DNA of 64,000 nt from Streptomyces sp. SAI-135. Lineage in GTDB: Bacteria; Actinomycetota; Actinomycetes; Streptomycetales; Streptomycetaceae. The notes beneath the pieces are model-generated. The model was not told the origin of the DNA. It worked only from the letters and a program-made list of their open reading frames with translations, and made no database searches. Position numbers and translations under genes: made by a program. The stretch lies in NCBI RefSeq assembly GCF_029893805.1, contig NZ_JARXYP010000002.1, positions 8,618,001-8,682,000 of the forward strand, in the 5' to 3' direction. Each line of letters begins with the position of its first letter. Positions within the stretch are counted from its first letter, which is position 1. This document shows, in pieces, positions 7,315-16,142 of the stretch.

Positions 7315-8553
7315 TCAGAACCAGTGCAGGCAGTGCGGGGGCCGGTCGGCTTGGAAGAGGGCGTCAGCGAGGGCGGCCGCTTCCGGGCGGTGGGCCCGGA
7401 TGTGTCCGGCACGCACGAGGGTGCTCGCGGCGGTGCCACCGAGGTAGACCGAGCCCAGGTCGCTCACGTCCAGGGACAGGTCGGGCTCCCGGTCCGTCGG
7501 GACGCAGTCGGCCTTGCCGTTCCGCACCGTCAGCAGGTGGCGGCCGTGCTCGCCGAGGAAGGGGTCCTCGACGTCGAGGACGAGCTCACCGTCCGTGAAC
7601 CAGCCACGCGCGGTCAGCGCACGCGGGACGTCCAGCAGTCGTACCCAGAGCCAGTCCGTGTCACCACCGACCTCGGCGGCGCGGAAGTCCGCGAGCTGCC
7701 AGCGCAGCGGATGCCGGGGCGGGACGTGGTGGAACACGACACGCGAGACCAGGTCGTGGCCGAGCACGAAACGGGCCAGAGCGGTGTAGACGGCGTCGTC
7801 GCCGGTGATGGTCTCGTCGACCTTCAGGGTCCTGGACTCGTCGATCGAGTAGCTGGCGTACCCGTCCGGTACGCCGTCGGCGTCCCGGTGGAGGGCGATG
7901 TAACGCTGTGCCGGCGAGATCGGGGGCTGCCCCGCACGCAGGGCCCACCAGCGGTGCGGCCGGGACAGCGCGCCGGGCTGGGCGCGGCGGTAACGGTCGT
8001 AGACGTCCTCCAGGATGTCCCCGCAGTCGGCGCGACCGAGCACCTCGACCGTGCCCTGGTCCGGACCGGTCGCCGGTGCGGCGGTGGCTGCCGACGCCCG
8101 TGCCCGCGGGCGGGTGAGGGCGGCGCGGTGACGCTCCACCGTCAGCCGCTGGGTGTAGGTCGCCGGTCCGTAGCCGAACCTGCCGTAGATCGGGGCCTCG
8201 GAGGCCAGCAGCACGGAGAGGAAGTCCCCGCGGGCCCGCAGGTCGGTGAGCTGATGCCGCATCATCGCGCTGAGCACGCCCTGGCGCCGGTGCGAGGGCA
8301 GGACGCCGACGGCGGTCACCCCGGGGGCCGGCACGAGGGTCTCACCGGGCAGGGTGAGCTCGAAGGGGTAGGTGGCGGCGGTGCCGACGGGCCGCCCGTC
8401 CGCCGCCAGGGCCAGCAGACAGCGGTCCGTCTCGAGCGCCGACCACCACAGTCCGCCGCCCTCGACCGGGGTCTCCGGGAAGCGTCCGAACGCGGCATGG
8501 ACGGTGTCGACGAAGACGTCGAGATCCTCGTCGGTCGTGGGGCGTATGTCCAT
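7315..8553 (-). CDS. Eis-like GNAT N-acetyltransferase with SCP2-like C-terminus
   Basis: Acetyltransferase of 412 residues. The first third is a GNAT domain with the acetyl-CoA loop in AVGVLPSHRRQGVLSAMM; a second acyltransferase-like domain follows, and the C-terminal part resembles the sterol-carrier-like fold of Eis proteins (VRNGKADCVP). Length and order match the Eis family, whose characterised members acetylate aminoglycosides at several positions and also lysine-containing peptides. The ATG gives MDIRPTTDEDLDVF, a standard GNAT start. It is a single gene convergent with hxlR. Its actual substrate is unknown. Confidence 0.85.
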   Translation of the reverse strand: MDIRPTTDEDLDVFVDTVHAAFGRFPETPVEGGGLWWSALETDRCLLALAADGRPVGTAATYPFELTLPGETLVPAPGVTAVGVLPSHRRQGVLSAMMRHQLTDLRARGDFLSVLLASEAPIYGRFGYGPATYTQRLTVERHRAALTRPRARASAATAAPATGPDQGTVEVLGRADCGDILEDVYDRYRRAQPGALSRPHRWWALRAGQPPISPAQRYIALHRDADGVPDGYASYSIDESRTLKVDETITGDDAVYTALARFVLGHDLVSRVVFHHVPPRHPLRWQLADFRAAEVGGDTDWLWVRLLDVPRALTARGWFTDGELVLDVEDPFLGEHGRHLLTVRNGKADCVPTDREPDLSLDVSDLGSVYLGGTAASTLVRAGHIRAHRPEAAALADALFQADRPPHCLHWF

Positions 8554-8709
8554 CGCTGCCGCTGCCTCCTCGGAGTACCGGCACCACGACCGACTCGCGG
8601 GCCTGGCCACAGTGCAGCGTCGGCGCTCGTCCCGGTCAAACCAATTACGGCTCGGGTGGGGGCTGTTCAGGGCGCGCGATGTCAGGTCACGGGGCGGCCG
8701 AGGCAGGCC

Positions 8710-9489
8710 CTACCGTCCGCCTCGCGCCTGCTCCTGGTTGGACCGGTGGGGGCCGTAGAGCCAGTCCGCATGCGGTCCCAGACGTGTGTCGGACGGTTCC
8801 TCCCCTCGCCGCAGCGCGTCGATGTAGGCGCGATCAGCGGCGAGGCGTGCCGCCACCTCGGGCCCTTCGGCAACGGCACCATGACCGGGGATCACGACAT
8901 CGACGTGCCGGGCCGCTTCGTCCAGCCGGTCGAGCGCCTTCTCGTAGGCGCTCACCTGATCGTCCTGGCGTACGTCGAAGAGCGGGATCAGCACGTCGGA
9001 GAGCATGTCGCCCGCGACCAGGACGCCACGGTCCCGGAGCAGGATCGCGGCGTGGCCCACGGCGTGCGCCTGATGCTCGACGATCTCGCCCGGCACGGGG
9101 GTGCCGCTCGCGGGCAGCGGGGTGAGCAGGCCGACCAGATCGAGGGGGACGCCGGACGCGCTCTCCGCCGCCATCGCCCGGGCCCGCTCCCGGGCCGCGG
9201 CGGCGAGGTGGGCCGCGGCCGGGGTGGCGTAGCGCGGCACGTCGCCGAACCGGTCGTGCCAGAGCAGGTGGTCCCAGTGCGGATGGGTGCAGAACCCGGC
9301 GACCACCGGCACACCCAGTCGGTCCACGGCATCGGCGAGGTCGTCCAGTTCGGAGCCGTTGATACCGGGGTCGACCAGGATCAGTCCGTCGTCCCCGCGC
9401 ACCACGACGGAGTTGCTCCACACCCACTCGCTCTGCCGGACCCAGACGCCGTCGGCCACCTGACGCAGCTTGCCCATCTCGACTCCCAT
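8710..9489 (-). CDS. Metallo-beta-lactamase-fold hydrolase
   Basis: MBL-fold protein of 259 residues. The zinc motif THPHWDH is followed by a downstream histidine in HAVGHAAILL, the aspartate of LVAGDMLSD and the final histidine of VIPGHGAVAEGP, so the full set of metal ligands appears present. The order is like glyoxalase II or generic MBL hydrolases. The start (9489 or the ATG at 9477) is not fixed by a strong ribosome site. It is close downstream of an AraC remnant, with no obvious operon partner. Substrate unknown. Confidence 0.85.
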   Translation of the reverse strand: MGVEMGKLRQVADGVWVRQSEWVWSNSVVVRGDDGLILVDPGINGSELDDLADAVDRLGVPVVAGFCTHPHWDHLLWHDRFGDVPRYATPAAAHLAAAARERARAMAAESASGVPLDLVGLLTPLPASGTPVPGEIVEHQAHAVGHAAILLRDRGVLVAGDMLSDVLIPLFDVRQDDQVSAYEKALDRLDEAARHVDVVIPGHGAVAEGPEVAARLAADRAYIDALRRGEEPSDTRLGPHADWLYGPHRSNQEQARGGR

Positions 9490-9623
9490 CGCTCGGTCAC
9501 CGTGCTGAGACTGCGATCCTCGGCGAAACTCATCGCCGTTCGCCGTTCGCCGACCGTGCGCAGGCGAGTCGCCGGGGGTGCCCGTGGCGCGCCGACCGGC
9601 TCACGGCGGTCTCGACTGCCGGA

Positions 9624-9746
9624 CAGGTGCGCCGCGGGTGTGATGCCGGCGCGGTGACGGAAGAAGCGGCCGAAGTCGGCGGCTTCGGTGAACCGGAGGT
9701 GGGCGGCGACGGCCTGTGCGTCCACTGGCCCGGCCCAGGAGGTTTC
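9624..9746 (-). pseudogene. AraC-family regulator, C-terminal fragment
   Basis: About 40 codons (AVAAHLRFTEAADFGRFFRH followed by RAGITPAAHL) match the second helix-turn-helix of AraC regulators. No upstream AraC sequence is present in this or the other frames, and the frame runs on into unrelated sequence. It is a decayed remnant left between two intact genes. Confidence 0.65.
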
Positions 9747-9773
9747 AGCGCAGGGCGTGCTCGGCCTCGGCCT

Positions 9774-10376
9774 TCAGCGCTGATAGAGCTGCCACATGGC
9801 CAGTTCGTCGTCGTGTGCGCGCAGGCGGGCGACGGCCTCCGCGGGGGTGCGCATCTCGGTGAGTTCGTAGAAGAAGAACAACGGGGCGAACACACCGGCG
9901 TAGCCGAACGGGGCGCCCCGAGGGGCGATGTACATACCGGCGCCGGCGTCGAGGAAGGCGTCGGCGAGTGCCGGGTCCCCCGTGTCGCAGCCGGTGACGA
10001 GGGTGACGCTGCCGGGGAGCCGGAAGTGTGCGCGGACACCGTCCGGTCCGATGGCACCGTTGAACGGCTGGAACCCGGCCAGTTCCTCGGCGAGGTCTTC
10101 CAGCAGGATGCGTCCCTCGTCGCCGTGACAGGAGATGATCACGTAGGGCGCGATCGGTCGGGTGCCGTCCAGCGCGGCCACCAGGTGGCGAGGCTGACCG
10201 ACCCGGAGGTGGTTCACCTGGACGCCGAAGACCTCCAGTCCGTTCCGCAGCGCGGGCGCGGAGCCGCTCGCGATGTCGATCAGGTCCACCTCGGTCCAGG
10301 CCAGCCGACCGGCCTGCACCTCGCGCACGCGCGACGGACGCTGGGTGGCCAGCCACTCCTCTTCTTCTCCACGCAT
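9774..10376 (-). CDS. Uncharacterised protein with caspase/CHAT-like His-Cys arrangement
   Basis: Protein of 200 residues from the ATG at 10376. I do not recognise a named family. It reads as an alpha/beta fold: APYVIISCHGDEG gives a hydrophobic strand ending in Cys-His-Gly (His84), and SVTLVTGCDTGD gives a second strand ending in Gly-Cys (Cys130). That spacing and context resemble the catalytic dyad of clan CD peptidases (caspase, CHAT, separase). A conserved-looking APRGAPFGYAGVFAPLFFFYELTE region and a C-terminal helix follow. The gene starts 43 bases after the sirtuin stop on the same strand, so the two may be cotranscribed. Peptidase activity is a hypothesis; an NAD- or nucleotide-binding fold is an alternative. 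Confidence 0.7.
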   Translation of the reverse strand: MRGEEEEWLATQRPSRVREVQAGRLAWTEVDLIDIASGSAPALRNGLEVFGVQVNHLRVGQPRHLVAALDGTRPIAPYVIISCHGDEGRILLEDLAEELAGFQPFNGAIGPDGVRAHFRLPGSVTLVTGCDTGDPALADAFLDAGAGMYIAPRGAPFGYAGVFAPLFFFYELTEMRTPAEAVARLRAHDDELAMWQLYQR

Positions 10377-10419
10377 CACTCGGCCACGATGCCACGACAA
10401 TGGTCGCCTACGGGGCCAA

Positions 10420-11307
10420 CTACCCGTCGCCGCACAGGCGCAGGGAGTCTGCGACCGACGACAGGGCGGGCCCCAGCGGGAGGCTGACGCGGGTGTGGGC
10501 GAGCTGGTCGCCGCGCGTGGGGTCCCGGTTGATGATGAGGACCCGCTTGTCCGACTGAGCCGCCTGACGGACGAATCTGAGCCCGGACATCACGGTGAGC
10601 GAAGACCCCAGCACGAGCAGGGAAGTCGCCGCTCGCACCAACTGCCGGCAGTGCTCGATCCGGTGCGCGGGCACGGTCTCGCCGAAGAACACCACGTTGG
10701 GCTTGAGGATGCCACCGCAGTCCGCGCACGGCACGACGCGGAAGTCGGCGACCTGCTCGTCGGTCAGGTCGGCGTCCCCGTCCGGGTTGATGCTCGCGGC
10801 GACCGGCCGGAACCCCGCGTTGGCCCCTTCCAGCCGTACGGCGAGCTCGTGGCGCGAGGTGAGCGCCCCGCAGGCCAGGCACCGGACCCTTGCCAGGCTC
10901 CCGTGCAGTTCTACGACCCCCTCGGCGCCCGCGGCCTGGTGCAGACCGTCGACGTTCTGGGTGATCACACCCGCGAGCAGACCCTGCCGGGCGAACGTGG
11001 CCACGGCCTGGTGCCCGGCATTGGGACGGGCACGGCCGAACGTGCGCCACCCCAGATGGCTGCGCGCCCAGTAGCGGCGCCGTGCCTGCGGGCTCGCGGT
11101 GAAGTCCTGGTACGTCATCGGCGTGTGCCGGCTCAGGCTCCCGCCCTCGCCCCGGTAGGCGGGGATGCCCGACTCCGTGGAGATGCCCGCCCCGGTCAGC
11201 ACCAGCACACCCCCGGCGCCGAGCGCGTCGACCACCGGCTGGAGGTCGGTGGTGCCCGGTGGCAGGTCCGGGGGAGGGGTCCAGTGCAGTGTGGGACGGG
11301 TCCGCAT
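10420..11307 (-). CDS. Sir2-family NAD-dependent protein deacetylase
   Basis: Sirtuin of 295 residues that would remove acyl groups from lysine using NAD+. Signature motifs are GAGIS (39-43), the SGIPAYRG loop, TQNVD (116-120), the catalytic His135 in ELHGS, and two CxxC zinc pairs (CLAC at 143-146 and CADC further on). FFGE and GSSL complete the NAD site. The ATG at 11307 removes a 41-residue low-complexity extension. It lies 43 bases upstream of the His/Cys-dyad gene and 115 bases downstream of a HAD phosphatase gene. Length and motifs fit an ordinary free-standing class III sirtuin. Confidence 0.92.
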   Translation of the reverse strand: MRTRPTLHWTPPPDLPPGTTDLQPVVDALGAGGVLVLTGAGISTESGIPAYRGEGGSLSRHTPMTYQDFTASPQARRRYWARSHLGWRTFGRARPNAGHQAVATFARQGLLAGVITQNVDGLHQAAGAEGVVELHGSLARVRCLACGALTSRHELAVRLEGANAGFRPVAASINPDGDADLTDEQVADFRVVPCADCGGILKPNVVFFGETVPAHRIEHCRQLVRAATSLLVLGSSLTVMSGLRFVRQAAQSDKRVLIINRDPTRGDQLAHTRVSLPLGPALSSVADSLRLCGDG

Positions 11308-11422
11308 GCGTGCCAGGGTACGAAACCGCGCCGTTCCGTGCGGCGAGCTGATCTCGGAGTCCTGCTCGCCGCCCGCGACCGGCGCAGGCGGACGCGGTGG
11401 CGCCGGGCGGCCGCCTCCCAGG

Positions 11423-12070
11423 CTATGCACCGTCCTGGTCGAGCAGGTAGCCGATGGCTTCGACGACGTCGTCGACCGTGTGGTGGGGTGTCACCAGCCC
11501 GTCGGGCCAGGGGCGGCCGGTGACCCAGATGGTGCGCAGCCCCGCGTCGTGGCCGCCGGCGATGTCGGTCTCCGGGTTGTCGCCGGTCATCCAGTCGCCG
11601 GGAGTGAGCTGCGTACCGCATCGCGCGGCGGCGAGTTCGAAGAGCCGCGGGTCGGGTTTGCGTATGTCGATGTCACCGGAGGCCGCGATGCCGTCGATGA
11701 GGTCGGAGAGGCCGGTGGCGTGGATCTTGGCCCGCTGGATGTCGCTGGCGCCGTTCGTGGCGACACCGATGCTCCAGCCCGCCTCCTTGAGACGCTCCAG
11801 GCTGTCGAGGACCGCGGGGCGGCAGTGCATGGCGGCCGCCATGCGGTCGATGTAGACCCGCCACAGGTGGTCGGCGCTCTCGCTGACGGGGAAGGTGGCG
11901 CGCAGCCGGTCGAAGTCACCGCGCTCGGCGTGGTCGGCCAGCTCGGTCAGCAGCCACTGTTCGATCTCCGGGCCGTAACCGTGGTCATGGCTCAGGGTGG
12001 TGATGGCATCGGCGAAGGCGCCGGTGCGATCGACCAGGGTGCCGTCCAGATCGAAGATCGCGAGTCTCAC
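11423..12070 (-). CDS. HAD-superfamily phosphatase
   Basis: Haloacid-dehalogenase hydrolase of 215 residues with all four motifs: DLDGTL near the N-terminus, the threonine in VATNGAS, the lysine in IRKPDPRLF, and the acidic pair in TGDNPETDIAGG. A helical cap occupies about residues 18-85. This fits small phosphatases of the phosphoglycolate or pyrimidine nucleotidase type. The GTG start places VRLAIFDLDGTL at the N-terminus, as usual. It stands upstream of the sirtuin on the same strand. Substrate not readable. Confidence 0.9.
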   Translation of the reverse strand: MRLAIFDLDGTLVDRTGAFADAITTLSHDHGYGPEIEQWLLTELADHAERGDFDRLRATFPVSESADHLWRVYIDRMAAAMHCRPAVLDSLERLKEAGWSIGVATNGASDIQRAKIHATGLSDLIDGIAASGDIDIRKPDPRLFELAAARCGTQLTPGDWMTGDNPETDIAGGHDAGLRTIWVTGRPWPDGLVTPHHTVDDVVEAIGYLLDQDGA

Positions 12071-12168
12071 GATGATGGACCCTACTGGGCGCGGTGAGCG
12101 ACCGGTACGGGTGTGTCCCGCTCGGACTGCTGTGGGGTCGGTGAACCCCGGCCCGCCTCCGGCCGGCC

Positions 12169-13419
12169 TCAGGCGTCCAGCGGCGCCGTGGCGCGCTCGC
12201 GGGTGTCGGCGGCGGGCGCGATCAGAATGGCGGAGGCGACGAACACCAGTACCGCGACCATGGCCGTACGGAGCCCGTAGTGGTCCCCCAGGAAGCCGAG
12301 GGCCGGCGGCCCGACGAGGAAGGCGACGTAGCCGATGACGGCGACCAGGGAGACGCGCGCGGTCTGGTCGGGCCCCGAGTCGCCGGCCGCCGACAGGGCG
12401 ACCGGAAAGCCGAGGGAGGCCCCGAGTCCCCAGAAGAGAACGGAGGCCGCTGCCACGGCCACGTTGTCGGAGAAGATCACGAGGACGAGCCCGAGGGCAC
12501 CGGAGAGGGCGCTCGCGCGCAGGACGCCGGCGCGCCCGAAGCGTACGAGGAAGAACGTGCCGCAGAAGCGCCCCAGTGTCATCGCGGCGGCGAACCCGAC
12601 GTAGACCAGTGAGCCGGCTGTGGCGTCGAGGCCGTGGCCGTCCACCATGAGCAGCGGCAGCCAGTCGTTGGCCGCTCCCTCGGCCAGGGCCATGGCCAGC
12701 ACGATGGCGCCGATGAGCAGCAGTTTGCGGTCCTTCCAGACCTGCGGGCGGGAGTCCTCTGCCGGGTCCGGTGTCCGTGACCGCGCGCTGCGGCCGACGC
12801 CCGCAGGCAGGGCCCGTGCGGCGTGGAGCAGCATCCCTGTGGCGGCGACGGTGACGACGGCGAGGTGCCAGTGGACGGGGGTGCCGGCGGCCGTGGCGGT
12901 CATCCCGGCGAGTCCGCCCACCACCGTGCCCAGGCTGAAGCAGCCGTGCAGTGTGGGCAGAACCGGTGCGCCGGTGAGGCGTTCCACGTCGGCGCCGTCC
13001 ACGTTGACCGCGACCTCGCCCGAGCCCATGCCCGCGCCGAACAGGAAGAGCCCGGCTGTGACCACGGGAGCCGACGACATGGCGCTGCCGACGCCGATGA
13101 CGATCGTGGCCGAGATGATCAGAGCGGTGCCGAGGACGATCACGGGGCGCGTGCCGAGGCGTTCCACGAAGCGGCCGGAACACAGGATGCCGATCATGGA
13201 ACCCACGGAGAGGCCGAACAGGATCAGCCCCATCTCCGCGGTGGAGACGCCCAGTTGGTCCCGTACATCGGGAGTGCGCGTCACCCAGGAGGACATGGCG
13301 ATGCCCGGGAGGAAGAAGAACAGGTAGAGGGCTTGGCGGCGCCTGCGCACGGCGAGGTCGGTCAAGTGGAGGCTCCGCGGGGCTCGGAAGGGAGGGCGGG
13401 CAGGCGACAGGCCCCGCAT
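12169..13419 (-). CDS. MFS transporter
   Basis: Major facilitator protein of 416 residues with about twelve hydrophobic segments. The early SSWVTRTPDVRDQLGVSTAEM followed by GLILFGLSVGSMIG is typical of the sugar-transporter/YbjJ-like branch of MFS. The central loop (about residues 205-225) is hydrophilic and rich in Arg, Pro and Asp. The first ATG (13419) gives an Arg-rich 28-residue leader and lacks a strong ribosome site; internal GTG or TTG codons just before the first helix are possible starts. Transcribed alone. Cargo unknown. Confidence 0.85.
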   Translation of the reverse strand: MRGLSPARPPFRAPRSLHLTDLAVRRRRQALYLFFFLPGIAMSSWVTRTPDVRDQLGVSTAEMGLILFGLSVGSMIGILCSGRFVERLGTRPVIVLGTALIISATIVIGVGSAMSSAPVVTAGLFLFGAGMGSGEVAVNVDGADVERLTGAPVLPTLHGCFSLGTVVGGLAGMTATAAGTPVHWHLAVVTVAATGMLLHAARALPAGVGRSARSRTPDPAEDSRPQVWKDRKLLLIGAIVLAMALAEGAANDWLPLLMVDGHGLDATAGSLVYVGFAAAMTLGRFCGTFFLVRFGRAGVLRASALSGALGLVLVIFSDNVAVAAASVLFWGLGASLGFPVALSAAGDSGPDQTARVSLVAVIGYVAFLVGPPALGFLGDHYGLRTAMVAVLVFVASAILIAPAADTRERATAPLDA

Positions 13420-13475
13420 CCAGCAGTTGTGTACAAATCTACATAGCCATCGGCGTTGGTTGAAAGGGGGACGGA

Positions 13476-14153
13476 TCACTGGCCCGCGATCACGTGCCAC
13501 GTGTACGACCGGGCGGCCCCCACGACCAAAGCCAGGCGGACGCCCCCTCCCACGCCGGGCGCGAAGGTGTTCTCGTGTTTGAAGCCGTACGCCAGCACCT
13601 GTTCCGGGGTGAACGACCGTTGCGGGTGGCTCAGCAGGTCGTGCTGGAAGTCCGCGTCCTCGGTGTACGGGAAGAGACCGCTGCGCATCTCGGCGAGGTG
13701 GCGCAAGGTGATCCGGTGCCCGTCGGGCACATGGCGGACGTACCGGGAGATCGGGCCGTCGAGTCCGATCCGTCCGTCGTCGACGAGTTCGAGCAGCCCG
13801 GTGGCCGTGAAGGACTTGGTCTCGCTGCCGATCCGGACGAAGACGTCGGTGTTCATGGGCTCGCCGGTTGCTTTGTCGGCGACGCCGGTCGCGCGGACGT
13901 AGCTGCCCTTGCCGGGCATCCACAGTCCGGCGACGACGCCGGGGATGCCGGCCTGCCGGCGTACCTTCTCGATGGCCTTGTCCAGCCGCGTGGCGAGCGC
14001 ACGGTCGAGTTCCCGCGAGGGGCCGTCGTCGGCGGACCGGTGCGGTGCGGGGGGCTCGGGCCGCGGTGGCCGGGTCGCCGCCGGCGGCGTCAACAGGGAC
14101 ACCGCGAGCAGCGCCGCGGCGACGGCGCGACGGGCGGGGATACGAGATCTCAC
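13476..14153 (-). CDS. Serine hydrolase (beta-lactamase/D-Ala-D-Ala carboxypeptidase class), C-terminally truncated
   Basis: Secreted penicillin-recognising serine hydrolase, only 225 residues. A Sec signal (PARRAVAAALLAVSLLTPP) precedes the N-terminal half of the domain with the catalytic SxxK as GSETKSF. The sequence follows family members to MRSGLFPYTEDADF and FKHENTFAPG. The YxN motif, the KTG-like motif and the last ~150 residues are then replaced by about 25 unrelated residues. The normal length is near 400. The frame break looks like a deletion or frameshift, so the product is probably inactive. A GTG start at 14153 is assumed. Confidence 0.65.
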   Translation of the reverse strand: MRSRIPARRAVAAALLAVSLLTPPAATRPPRPEPPAPHRSADDGPSRELDRALATRLDKAIEKVRRQAGIPGVVAGLWMPGKGSYVRATGVADKATGEPMNTDVFVRIGSETKSFTATGLLELVDDGRIGLDGPISRYVRHVPDGHRITLRHLAEMRSGLFPYTEDADFQHDLLSHPQRSFTPEQVLAYGFKHENTFAPGVGGGVRLALVVGAARSYTWHVIAGQ

Positions 14154-14310
14154 GTGCCGGTGCCTCTTCCAGCTCGGGGACGGGGCAGCCACGTCACCAT
14201 CCGTGACGAGGGCCCGAGCCGCCCGCGTGACCGCCTGCGCCGCGAAACGGCGATCCACGCGATGCCGCAACCGTGAGGGGCCCCGCCCGGGCGCTGCCCC
14301 CTTCGCCGAG

Positions 14311-15285
14311 CTATCCGGACTGCTCGCGGCGGGCGGTGGCGAATCGGCGCTGGTAGGCCGCGGGGCTGATGGACAGCTCCCGGGCGAAGACGCGGCGCAG
14401 GCTCTCGTAGCTCGGGAAGCCGGCCATGGCTGCCGCCCGGGTGGCGGTGTGCCCCTGGTCGAGGAACGACTTCGCGATGTCGAAGCGGATGGACTCGACG
14501 TAGCGGGCCGGTGTGGTGTCCAGTTCCTCCCGGAACAGCCTGGTGAGGTGGCGCGTACTGACGTTGAGCCGTCCGGCGAGGGCGGCGAGGGAGTAGTCGT
14601 CGGCGGGATCCGCGGTGACCAGGTCGACGACTCTGCGCACGGCGGGTGACCGGGGCGGTGAGCCCTGCAGGGGCGCGGAGAACTGTGACTGCCCGCCCGC
14701 GCGCTGGAGGTAGACGACCAGGGAGCGGGCCACTTCCCGGCTGACGTCGGGGCCGTGGTCCTCTTCGACGAGCGCGAGGGCGAGGTCGATGCCCGCGGTG
14801 ACGCCCGCCGAGGTGTACAGCGTGCCGTCGCGCACATAGATGGCGTCGGGCTCGACCCGGGCCTTGGGGTGCCGGTGGGCGAGTTCGCCGGCGATCTTCC
14901 AGTGGGTGGTGGCCCGCCTGCCGTCCAGGAGCCCGGTCGCTCCGAGGACGAACGCGCCCGAGCACACGGAGGCGACCCGGCCGGCACGGGCCGCCAGGCT
15001 GCTCGTCGCCTCGGCCAGGTCGCGGGTGACCGGTGTCCTGGGATAGACGGCTCCACCCGGCACCAGGAGCGTGTCGGGGGTCGTCGGTGTGGCGGCGATG
15101 CCGTCGACGGCGATGCGCATGCCGACCGACGAGGTGACGTCGGCGCCCGTCGTCGACAGCAGGCTGATCCGGTAGTCGGCGCCGAGCAGGTTCGCCTCCC
15201 CGAACACCTCGGCCGGGCCGACGACGTCCAGCAGCTTGACCCCGTCGTAGACCAGGATCGCCACGCGGTGCGGGGCGGGGCTCAC
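14311..15285 (-). CDS. GlxA-type AraC regulator with DJ-1/PfpI domain
   Basis: Transcription regulator of 324 residues. The N-terminal half is a DJ-1/PfpI-like domain (RVAILVYDGVKLLDVVGPAE ... SVCSGAFVLGATGLLDGR) with the cysteine at the nucleophile elbow; it usually senses small molecules rather than acting as an enzyme. The C-terminal ~100 residues carry two AraC helix-turn-helix motifs (YSLAALAGRLNVSTRHLTRL and MAGFPSYESLRRVFARE). The GTG at 15285 follows AGGGTGG. It is divergent from the HD-hydrolase gene and likely controls it and itself through the 135-base spacer. Confidence 0.92.
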   Translation of the reverse strand: MSPAPHRVAILVYDGVKLLDVVGPAEVFGEANLLGADYRISLLSTTGADVTSSVGMRIAVDGIAATPTTPDTLLVPGGAVYPRTPVTRDLAEATSSLAARAGRVASVCSGAFVLGATGLLDGRRATTHWKIAGELAHRHPKARVEPDAIYVRDGTLYTSAGVTAGIDLALALVEEDHGPDVSREVARSLVVYLQRAGGQSQFSAPLQGSPPRSPAVRRVVDLVTADPADDYSLAALAGRLNVSTRHLTRLFREELDTTPARYVESIRFDIAKSFLDQGHTATRAAAMAGFPSYESLRRVFARELSISPAAYQRRFATARREQSG

Positions 15286-15420
15286 GGGGCCACCCTGGGA
15301 TGACCGGATTCGAGTGGGGCATGGCCGGACCGAGGCGGCGCCGTGGACGGCGTCGTCGGCACCGTGGAGAACGGGCGCACGATCCACTCGTCGTACATCG
15401 CATCGGAAAGCGCGGACACC

Positions 15421-16059
15421 ATGACCGACATCATCGCAGGGGTGGAAGTACCCGGGACCTCGCCCGTCGCGGAGGCCACGGAGTTTCTGCGGGAGAGGAC
15501 CAACCCGCTGATCTTCCACCACTCGCGGCGGGTGTTTCTCTTCGCCTCCCTTCACGCGCGTGCCCGGGACCTGCGGCCCGACCCCGAGTTGCTCTACGTG
15601 TCGGCGATGTTCCACGACGTGGGCCTTCTGATCCCGTTCCGCGACGAGCAGCAGCGATTCGAGGTGGACGGCGCCGACCACGCGCGGACGTTCCTGCTGG
15701 ACCGCGGGTTCTCGGCGGACGCCGCCGAGGTGGTCTGGCGGGCGATCGCCCTGCACACGACGCCCGGGATCCCGGGCCGGATGGAGCCCGAGGTCGCCGC
15801 CACGAACTACGGCGTCCTGACCGACGCGATCGGCTGGGGGCTGGAGGAGCTGGAACGGGACCGCACGGACGAGATCGTCGCGGCGCATCCGCGAGGCGAT
15901 TTCAAGAAGGAGTTCCTGCAGGCCTTCGTCGACGGTCTCAAGGACCGCCCGGACACCACCTACGGAACCGTCAACGCGGACGTCCTGGAGCACTTCGTAC
16001 CCGGTTATCGCCGTACGTCCATGGTGGAGCGCGTCCTCGAAGCTCCCTGGCCGCGCTGA
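15421..16059 (+). CDS. HD-domain hydrolase (cyanamide-hydratase-like)
   Basis: HD-superfamily metal hydrolase of 212 residues. Metal ligands are seen in FHHSRRVFLFA, the HD doublet in AMFHDVGLL, and a later aspartate region (LTDAIGWG). The overall pattern resembles cyanamide hydratase-like HD proteins, but nucleotide or other small-molecule hydrolysis cannot be excluded. The chosen ATG (15421) starts MTDIIAGVEVPG; an upstream GTG would enter the intergenic promoter region. Divergent from the GlxA-type regulator and followed after 83 bases by an oxidoreductase gene on the same strand. Confidence 0.82.
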   Translation: MTDIIAGVEVPGTSPVAEATEFLRERTNPLIFHHSRRVFLFASLHARARDLRPDPELLYVSAMFHDVGLLIPFRDEQQRFEVDGADHARTFLLDRGFSADAAEVVWRAIALHTTPGIPGRMEPEVAATNYGVLTDAIGWGLEELERDRTDEIVAAHPRGDFKKEFLQAFVDGLKDRPDTTYGTVNADVLEHFVPGYRRTSMVERVLEAPWPR

Positions 16060-16142
16060 CCAGGAAAACACGGGAGCGGCCGCACACCGACGTCGGCCGA
16101 CGTCCCGAATCTCACCCACCCTGCATCGAGAAAGGAACACCC

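Noticed and set aside
4883..9657. Two ~800-codon open frames on the + strand (4883-7252 and 7249-9657)
   Set aside because: They run antisense through several genes with clear motifs (acyl-CoA dehydrogenase remnant, aldo/keto reductase, Eis-like, MBL) and themselves show none.
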